The notes under the pieces were generated by a model, which worked only from the letters and a program-made list of their open reading frames with translations, was not told where the DNA came from and did no database searches. A DNA stretch of 18,761 bases from CADEED01 sp044871085 (GTDB taxonomy: Bacteria; Pseudomonadota; Gammaproteobacteria; Steroidobacterales; Steroidobacteraceae), in contig JBIOZI010000296.1 in assembly GCA_044871085.1 (NCBI GenBank), positions 1 to 18,761 on the forward strand, given 5' to 3'. The position numbers and the translations under genes are program-made. Positions 14,218 to 18,761 of this stretch are shown here, one piece after another (within the stretch, counting starts at the first letter, position 1; each line of letters opens with the position of its first letter).

Positions 14218-15003
14218 TCAGGGAGCGGCGGGAACCAGCGTGGGTTGCGGACGGTTCTTCGGCCCCAGCCGCCCGACTATGGGTAGTTTGATCGACAGGC
14301 TCTTCGGATCCACGCCGAAATTGAGTCCGAGCACATTGACCTCGAGGCCTTCCTCGACCCCGGCCGCGACGCCGACCACGCCGAACAGGCTCGCCTGGCC
14401 GCCGGTGCCGCTCGGCGTCCTGCCCACCGATCTCCAGCCCAGGTAATCCTTGCCGATGGCCGTGGGCGGCAGGTCCACGCGCAGCTCCGGCACCCGGCGC
14501 AGCACGAAGGCGGTGAAGGTGTTGGAATTCGGGCCCGGCCACACGTGGTAGGTGCCCGGGTACGGGTATTCCTTCACCGCGGCCTCGATGCGCCGGATGA
14601 TCTCGTCGACACCCGGCCCGCGGATGTCGCCTAACAACTCGGGCTCGTTGCCGTACCAGTAGCCGTCGGCGGGGCGGTTGCGGGTGACCAGGGCCGTGCC
14701 CGTCCGTTTCAGGCGCCAGCCCATGACCTCATGCACCGTGAACTCGCCGGCATTCGACGGCTTCACCGCGATCCAGGTGTGCACGCCGAACCAGCCGCGC
14801 CAGCTCACGGCGCGCGCCGAGTACACCTGCACCACGGCTTCGGGCGTGCTGGCGGGGTCGGGCGCGAGCCCGGCGGGTGCGCGCGAGGCGCTGCGCCAGT
14901 CGCTGGCGGCGAGCTGGCCGCTGAAACCTAGATAGAGCAGAGCGAGCGGGACGTAGGCGACGATCGCGCCGACGCCGATCTTGAGCTTTTTTGCAACGGG
15001 CAT
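14218..15003 (-). CDS. DUF3750 domain protein, membrane anchored
   Basis: This 261-residue protein has one N-terminal transmembrane helix (about residues 10-30), so the bulk is probably periplasmic. A DUF3750 domain follows: VVQVYSARAVSWRGWFGVHTW (about 57-77), VHEVMGWRL, RPADGYWYGNEPELLGDIRG, VWPGPNSNTFTAFVLRRVPEL, LPPTAIGKDYLGW and GVEEGLEVNVLGLNFGVD. The function is unknown; conserved Trp, Tyr, Asn and His residues hint at an enzyme, but I can name no reaction. The ATG at 15003 has no clear ribosome binding site. It is convergent with the permease gene and divergent from the next small gene; the 140-base intergenic region upstream has no convincing promoter. Confidence 0.85.
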   Translation of the reverse strand: MPVAKKLKIGVGAIVAYVPLALLYLGFSGQLAASDWRSASRAPAGLAPDPASTPEAVVQVYSARAVSWRGWFGVHTWIAVKPSNAGEFTVHEVMGWRLKRTGTALVTRNRPADGYWYGNEPELLGDIRGPGVDEIIRRIEAAVKEYPYPGTYHVWPGPNSNTFTAFVLRRVPELRVDLPPTAIGKDYLGWRSVGRTPSGTGGQASLFGVVGVAAGVEEGLEVNVLGLNFGVDPKSLSIKLPIVGRLGPKNRPQPTLVPAAP

Positions 15004-15143
15004 GCGGAAGGGACACTAGCAGACGGCCGGGGTTCCCGCGCCGCTCCACTGCGAATCAGCGCACATCCTGCGCGCGTCGCGATTGCCGCGGCCGCCGGCC
15101 TCCGAGTAGCTTGTCGTCCTCACACCCCGCACGGAGCCGCGAC

Positions 15144-15587
15144 GTGAAGCACGCATTCCCATGGTTGGCGTCGACCCTGGCCGTCCTCGTGGCGGCCGCG
15201 CCCGCACAGGCCAAGGATCCGGTGGCCGCCATCGATGCGCCGGTCCCGGCGCTGAAGGATGGCCGCAGGATCTCGATCGCCGAGGTGGAGAAGTCGATCC
15301 TCACCGCCTGCCAGAGGCGCAGGTTCATCTGCATGGTGGTTTCGCCGGGGCTCATCTCCGGGCGCTACGTGCACAACGCGAGCTACCTGGCCGAGGTGAC
15401 CATCCCGTATTCGGAGCAGGCGTATTCGATCCGCTACAAGGACAGCGTCGGCATGGGCTACAACGCCGCGAAGAACAAGATCAAGGACGACTACAACGTC
15501 TGGGTGAAGGCGCTCTCCGAGCACATCACCGGGCACCTCGAGAACGCGTTGAAGGCGCTCAAGAACGAGGCGAAGGCCGGCGCCTGA
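15144..15587 (+). CDS. Small exported protein of unknown function
   Basis: This 147-residue protein starts at GTG 15144, chosen because GGAG (15133-15136) lies 7 bases upstream and the start gives a clean signal peptide. The signal (residues 1-23) ends in APAQA before KDP. The mature part has two Cys (in ILTACQRRRFICMV) that could form a disulfide, then PGLISGRYVHNASYLAEVTI, YSIRYKDSVGMGY and IKDDYNVWVKAL. These blocks resemble small conserved periplasmic or lipoprotein hypotheticals of gammaproteobacteria, whose role is not known to me. The C-terminus is Lys/Ala-rich and helical. It is convergent with the redoxin gene, 27 bases apart, with no T-rich terminator. Confidence 0.78.
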   Translation: MKHAFPWLASTLAVLVAAAPAQAKDPVAAIDAPVPALKDGRRISIAEVEKSILTACQRRRFICMVVSPGLISGRYVHNASYLAEVTIPYSEQAYSIRYKDSVGMGYNAAKNKIKDDYNVWVKALSEHITGHLENALKALKNEAKAGA

Positions 15588-15614
15588 GGCCCGGCACCGG
15601 CCTTCCGGGTTGCC

Positions 15615-16217
15615 TCAATACTTGATCGAGCAGCCGTACGGCTCGGACGTGGCCTTGGTCACGGGCTTGCCGGCCATCGCCTCGTCGAGCGCCGCGGTCA
15701 CGTAGTTAGTCGCGGACTTCACGTCTTCCTTGCGCGCGGTGGCCTTGCTGTCGATGGCGCCGGCGTAGACCAGCTTGCCCTGCGGGTCGATGACGTACAT
15801 GTGCGGCGTGGTACGCGCGCCGAAGGCATGCCCCACTTTGCCGTCGTCGTCCATGAGCGTGGCGGTGGGTTTCGCGCCTTGCTCCTTGAGCCAGGCCGTG
15901 AGCTCGGCGGGCTTCTTGTAGTCGCCGGCGTCGGGCGAGGTCGAGCTGACCGTGAGCCACACGGCACCCTTGGCCGTCGCGGCGGTCTGGGTCGACTGCA
16001 TGTTCGAGGTGTCGTAGTGCTTGCGCACGAACGGACAGCCGGGGTTCACCCACTCGAGCACGACGAACTTGCCCTTGTACGCGGCCAGCGACTGTTCCTT
16101 GCCGGCGGCGTCCTTCACCTTGAACTCCGGCGCGGCCTGGCCGACCGAAGCCGAGGCGTGCACCAGTGCGGCGGCCAGCAGGCCGGCGACGGCGAGTATG
16201 GAAGCGGAACGTTTCAT
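15615..16217 (-). CDS. Exported redoxin (thioredoxin/AhpC-TSA fold)
   Basis: This 200-residue periplasmic thiol protein has a signal peptide at about residues 1-23 (ending ALVHASA). The redoxin fold follows: APEFKVKDAAGKEQSL, then VVLEWVNPGCPFVRKHYDT with Cys61 and TTPHMYVIDPQGKLVYAGAID. There is no CXXC; the only other Cys is Cys196 in the C-terminal PYGCSIKY. Family members share this GCPFV and YGC pattern, so a two-Cys peroxiredoxin-like cycle is plausible. The ATG at 16217 is the start because AAAAGGAG (16223-16230) lies 5 bases before it; the GTG six bases further upstream overlaps that site. It follows dsbD by 2 bases, so it is cotranscribed and probably reduced by it. Confidence 0.88.
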   Translation of the reverse strand: MKRSASILAVAGLLAAALVHASASVGQAAPEFKVKDAAGKEQSLAAYKGKFVVLEWVNPGCPFVRKHYDTSNMQSTQTAATAKGAVWLTVSSTSPDAGDYKKPAELTAWLKEQGAKPTATLMDDDGKVGHAFGARTTPHMYVIDPQGKLVYAGAIDSKATARKEDVKSATNYVTAALDEAMAGKPVTKATSEPYGCSIKY

Positions 16218-16219
16218 GA

Positions 16220-18358
16220 TCACTCCTTTTCGACCCGGGTGGACAGGACCGCCGCGCGTACTTCCTCGACCGAGGGCAGCTCGCTCAGCAGGCGTGGCGC
16301 TCGTGCGCCATCATAAAAGACATACGCGGGGACGCCACTGCGTCCGAGACGCGCGAGCTCCGCCGCGATGGCGGCGTCGCGCGAAGTCCAGTCGGCGCGC
16401 AGCAGCGCCACCTGCCGCATCGCGAATGCCTCGAGCACGCGCGCGTCCGCGAGTGTAGTGCGCTTGTTGTACTGGCACGTGACACACCAGGCGGCGGTGA
16501 AATCCACGAACACCCGGCCCCCCGCGCCGCGCAATTGCGCGACCTTGCCGGCCGACCAGGGTTGCCAGCCGTGGCCTACATCCGCGCCGGCACGGGTATC
16601 CGGCGCGGCGGGCCGCCACGATGGCGCGGCCCATGCGAACGCGGCACCGACCATCGCCAGCAGCGCCAGGGTGTGGAGCGCGCGCGGCAGCGCGGCGACC
16701 GGGCGCCGTATCCACCACCACGCGGCCAGCGCCAGCACCAGCAGCGCCACCAGCAAGGTGGCGGCGCCATCGACACCCGCCTGGTGGCCCAGCACCCACA
16801 CCAGCCAGATGACGGTGGCGAACATGGGGAATGCCAGCGCGTTGCGGAAGGTTTCCATCCAGCGGCCGGGGCGGGGCAATGCCCGCGCGAGCGCCGGCAC
16901 CGCGCTGGCGAGTAGATAGGGTGCCGCCACGCCGAGACCGAGCGCGGCGAACACCGCGAGCGCCTGCGCCGCCGGCCAGGTGAGCGCCGCGCCGAGCGCG
17001 GCCCCCATGAACGGCGCGGTGCACGGCGAGGCCACGGCCGCCGCGAGCACGCCCGTGAGGAACGAATCGAGCAGCGGACCGCGCGCGCGCAGCGAGGCGA
17101 TGGAAGACGGCAGCAGCGAGCCGACCTCGAAGGCGCCGGCGAGATTGAGCCCGATCAGCGTGAACAACGCGGCCAGCGCGACGATGACGCCCGGCGCCTG
17201 CAGCTGGAACCCCCAGCCTAGCTGCTCGCCCGCGCTGCGTGCCGCGATGAGCACGGCGGCCAGCGCGAGAAACGACAGCACGACGCCGGCCGCATAGGCG
17301 AGCGCGCTCCTCATCCGCTCGCGCGCGCCACCCTGGTGCTGCGCCAGCGCGAGCACCTTGAGCGACAGCACCGGGAACACGCAGGGCATCAGATTGAGGA
17401 TGACGCCGCCGAGCAAGGCGAACGCCAGTGCGGCGAGGAAGCCGGTCGGCGCGGAGGCCAGCGCTTTTTCCGCCACCACCGCGGACGAGACGATCTGGTC
17501 GAGCGGTGCCGCCGCGGCCGCCACGGTGGACTCCGCCGGCCAGCCGGACACGCCGAAGTCGACCCGCAGCTCGATGCCGTCGCCGAACGCCAGCACGAAG
17601 GGCATGCGCGCCGGACTCGCGCTGCGCTGCGCCGAAAGGGGCCACGTGGCGCGCCAGGTGTCGCCCTGCCAGCGCTGTGTGACCGGCGCGGGGTTGTCGA
17701 CCACGCCGGCCAGCTCGGGGAAGACCTCCGCACTGCGTCCCTGCACAGTGCCCGGCAAACCCTGGGCGACCAGTTCCAGCGCGCCGTTCAGCACGTATGC
17801 GCGGGCGATGGTGACGTGGGCGTCTTCGGGATGCGCGGCGAACGCGGCGTGGAAGGCATCGCGGTGCGCGACGCTGGGCCGGGACACGGGCACAGCGAGC
17901 GTGAACGTGCCCGACTGCGGAATGCATTCGATCTTGCACACCAGCCAGTCGGCTTCGAGCGTCACCCGCATCGAGTCGCCGGCCGGCGGCGCGTCGAGGT
18001 GCAGGGGCACCGGCAACACCACCGTGCCCTCGTAGCCGAAGTTGAGCAGCGGACCAATCGGCAGCTTCTTCGGCGTGGGCCACTCGATGTCGCCGACGCG
18101 TACCCCCGCGGGGAGCTTCCAGCTGAGCGAGGTCGGCAGGCCGGAGTCGCCGGCGTTCTTCCAGTAGGTGTGCCAGTGTGGAATGTGCTCGAGCTTCAGG
18201 CCGAGCCAGGCCGGCTGATCCGGCGCCAGTCCGGGTGCATGCGCCACGAGCTCGGCGCGCACCTGCTCGGTCTGCACGACGGCGCCCGCCGCGAAGACCG
18301 GGCCTGCCGACAGCACGAAGAGCTGGAACCATGCGCGTATCGACGACATCGCGCCCAT
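16220..18358 (-). CDS. dsbD: DsbD/ScsB-type transmembrane thiol-disulfide electron transporter
   Basis: This 712-residue inner-membrane protein carries electrons from cytoplasmic thioredoxin to the periplasm. A signal peptide (1-23) is followed by the periplasmic alpha domain (about 25-275) with the Cys pair 141/145 in VCKIECIPQ. A multi-helix beta domain (about 305-580) follows, with Cys326 in LNLMPCVFPVLSLK and Cys446 in VASPCTAPF. The C-terminal thioredoxin domain (about 595-710) carries WCVTC (Cys625, Cys628). All six redox Cys are present. The frame is open up to 18733, but that part lacks a signal peptide and lies opposite the GNAT gene. ATG 18358 (GGGCGGG upstream) is chosen; ATG 18349 also gives a signal peptide. 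The long alpha domain with VCKIEC is ScsB-like rather than classical DsbD. Confidence 0.9.
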   Translation of the reverse strand: MGAMSSIRAWFQLFVLSAGPVFAAGAVVQTEQVRAELVAHAPGLAPDQPAWLGLKLEHIPHWHTYWKNAGDSGLPTSLSWKLPAGVRVGDIEWPTPKKLPIGPLLNFGYEGTVVLPVPLHLDAPPAGDSMRVTLEADWLVCKIECIPQSGTFTLAVPVSRPSVAHRDAFHAAFAAHPEDAHVTIARAYVLNGALELVAQGLPGTVQGRSAEVFPELAGVVDNPAPVTQRWQGDTWRATWPLSAQRSASPARMPFVLAFGDGIELRVDFGVSGWPAESTVAAAAAPLDQIVSSAVVAEKALASAPTGFLAALAFALLGGVILNLMPCVFPVLSLKVLALAQHQGGARERMRSALAYAAGVVLSFLALAAVLIAARSAGEQLGWGFQLQAPGVIVALAALFTLIGLNLAGAFEVGSLLPSSIASLRARGPLLDSFLTGVLAAAVASPCTAPFMGAALGAALTWPAAQALAVFAALGLGVAAPYLLASAVPALARALPRPGRWMETFRNALAFPMFATVIWLVWVLGHQAGVDGAATLLVALLVLALAAWWWIRRPVAALPRALHTLALLAMVGAAFAWAAPSWRPAAPDTRAGADVGHGWQPWSAGKVAQLRGAGGRVFVDFTAAWCVTCQYNKRTTLADARVLEAFAMRQVALLRADWTSRDAAIAAELARLGRSGVPAYVFYDGARAPRLLSELPSVEEVRAAVLSTRVEKE

Positions 18359-18398
18359 CAGACCCGCCCGTCGCGTTCCTAGCAAGAGCCAAACGGGT

Positions 18399-18414
18399 AT
18401 GGCCACCGGGCCAT
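18399..18414. promoter_or_regulatory. Perfect inverted repeat between divergent genes
   Basis: ATGGCC (18399-18404) and GGCCAT (18409-18414) are perfect inverted arms around ACCG in the 73-base dsbD/GNAT intergenic region. The repeat overlaps the expected -35 position of the GNAT promoter. It could be an operator for either gene; with arms this short, chance is also possible. Confidence 0.3.
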
Positions 18415-18419
18415 TGCGA

Positions 18420-18425
18420 TATTCT
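18420..18425 (+). promoter_or_regulatory. Candidate -10 element of the GNAT gene
   Basis: TATTCT lies 7 bases before the GNAT ATG, so transcription would start at or next to the start codon. No Shine-Dalgarno sequence precedes the ATG, consistent with a leaderless mRNA. No clear -35 box is seen. Confidence 0.3.
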
Positions 18426-18431
18426 GCCGCG

Positions 18432-18761
18432 ATGCCAGCCACCGATCTCGCCGCCCTGCGCATCGAAACCCCGCGTCTCATCCTGCGTGCGCCGCGTCTC
18501 GAGGACTTCGACGCCTGGGCCGAGTTCCAGGCCGACGAGACCGGCACGAAGTTCATCGGCGGCGTGCAGCCGCGCGCCGTCGCGTGGCGCACGTTCATGT
18601 GCATGTGCGGGGCGTGGAGCATGACCGGCATCGCCATGTTCTCGGTCATCGAGAAATCCTCCGGCCGGTGGATCGGCCGGCTGGGCCCATGGCAGCCGGA
18701 AGGCTGGCCGGGCACCGAAGTGGGTTGGGGCATCGCGCGGGCGCACTGGGGCCGGGGCTAC
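18432..18761 (+). CDS. GNAT family N-acetyltransferase (RimJ-like), 3' end missing
   Basis: The open frame runs from the ATG at 18432 through the window end (110 codons, no stop). It begins with the RimJ/RimL-type opening LRIETPRLILRAPRLEDFDAW, split here as LRIETPRLILRAP and RLEDFDAW (residues 9-29). It continues with FSVIEKSSGRWIGRLGPW and the acetyl-CoA region EVGWGIARAHWGRGY at the cut end. The substrate could be a protein N-terminus, an antibiotic or a small amine and cannot be told from this part. It is divergent from dsbD with a 73-base gap. Confidence 0.87.
   Translation, partial: MPATDLAALRIETPRLILRAPRLEDFDAWAEFQADETGTKFIGGVQPRAVAWRTFMCMCGAWSMTGIAMFSVIEKSSGRWIGRLGPWQPEGWPGTEVGWGIARAHWGRGY

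Noticed and set aside
15587..15603. AGGCC/GGCCT hairpin between the convergent small exported protein and redoxin genes
   Set aside because: Only 5 bp of stem, no T-run on either side, and frequent by chance at this GC content.
16218..16223. GTG start for the redoxin, two codons upstream
   Set aside because: It overlaps the AAAAGGAG ribosome binding site, which is correctly spaced for ATG 16217.
18359..18733. N-terminal extension of the dsbD frame by 125 codons
   Set aside because: It lies antisense to the GNAT gene, has no secretion features, and the signal peptide begins only at ATG 18358 or 18349.
16311..18746. Second minus-strand open frame of 811 codons overlapping dsbD
   Set aside because: Arg/Ala-dominated composition with no motifs; the overlapping dsbD frame carries all six redox Cys and a signal peptide.

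Overview
The window is GC-rich and densely coded, with strong codon bias. It looks like a chromosomal segment of a flagellated, high-GC gammaproteobacterium. The MotD-type motor protein and its DUF2802 neighbour recall Pseudomonas/Xanthomonadales flagellar clusters. A Steroidobacteraceae- or Xanthomonadales-like host is an inference from style, not something the sequence proves. I see no rRNA, tRNA, CRISPR array, insertion sequence, phage gene or replication origin.

Layout. (1) 1-4364, + strand: the 3' part of a flagellar stator gene (motD), a small DUF2802 membrane protein behind a good sigma-54 promoter match, then three consecutive HDOD-domain genes behind a good FliA (sigma-28) promoter match. 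(2) 4460-5155: a DUF4241 lipoprotein. (3) 5267-10279, + strand: a tight operon of glutamine synthetase-like ligase, aldehyde dehydrogenase, iron-dependent alcohol dehydrogenase, a 74-residue two-helix membrane protein and a class I glutamine amidotransferase-like hydrolase. (4) 10302-12393: an alpha/beta hydrolase lipoprotein and a GT4 glycosyltransferase. (5) 12597-14105: an ethanolamine-permease-type APC transporter with its own promoter and a REP-like hairpin in its leader. (6) 14218-15587: a DUF3750 protein on the minus strand and a small exported protein on the plus strand. (7) 15615-18358, minus strand: a DsbD/ScsB-type electron transporter followed by an exported redoxin. (8) 18432 to the end: the start of a GNAT acetyltransferase, divergent from dsbD.

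How the genes may work together. Regions 3 and 5 together suggest an adenosylcobalamin-independent, gamma-glutamylated route for ethanolamine or a similar amino alcohol: import, gamma-glutamylation, alcohol to aldehyde to acid, then hydrolysis to glutamate plus an amino acid (glycine if the substrate is ethanolamine). No eutBC genes are present in the window. Region 1 links three non-catalytic HDOD signalling proteins to the flagellar regulon. Region 7 is a periplasmic thiol-reduction pair in which DsbD probably supplies electrons to the redoxin.

The less familiar signals are the flagellar sigma-factor sites in front of DUF2802 and the HDOD genes, several probable leaderless starts (HDOD1, the ligase, GNAT), and a recurring octamer CTAACNAC. 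Seven of the eight GTTAG/CTAAC pentamers I found in the window belong to that octamer.
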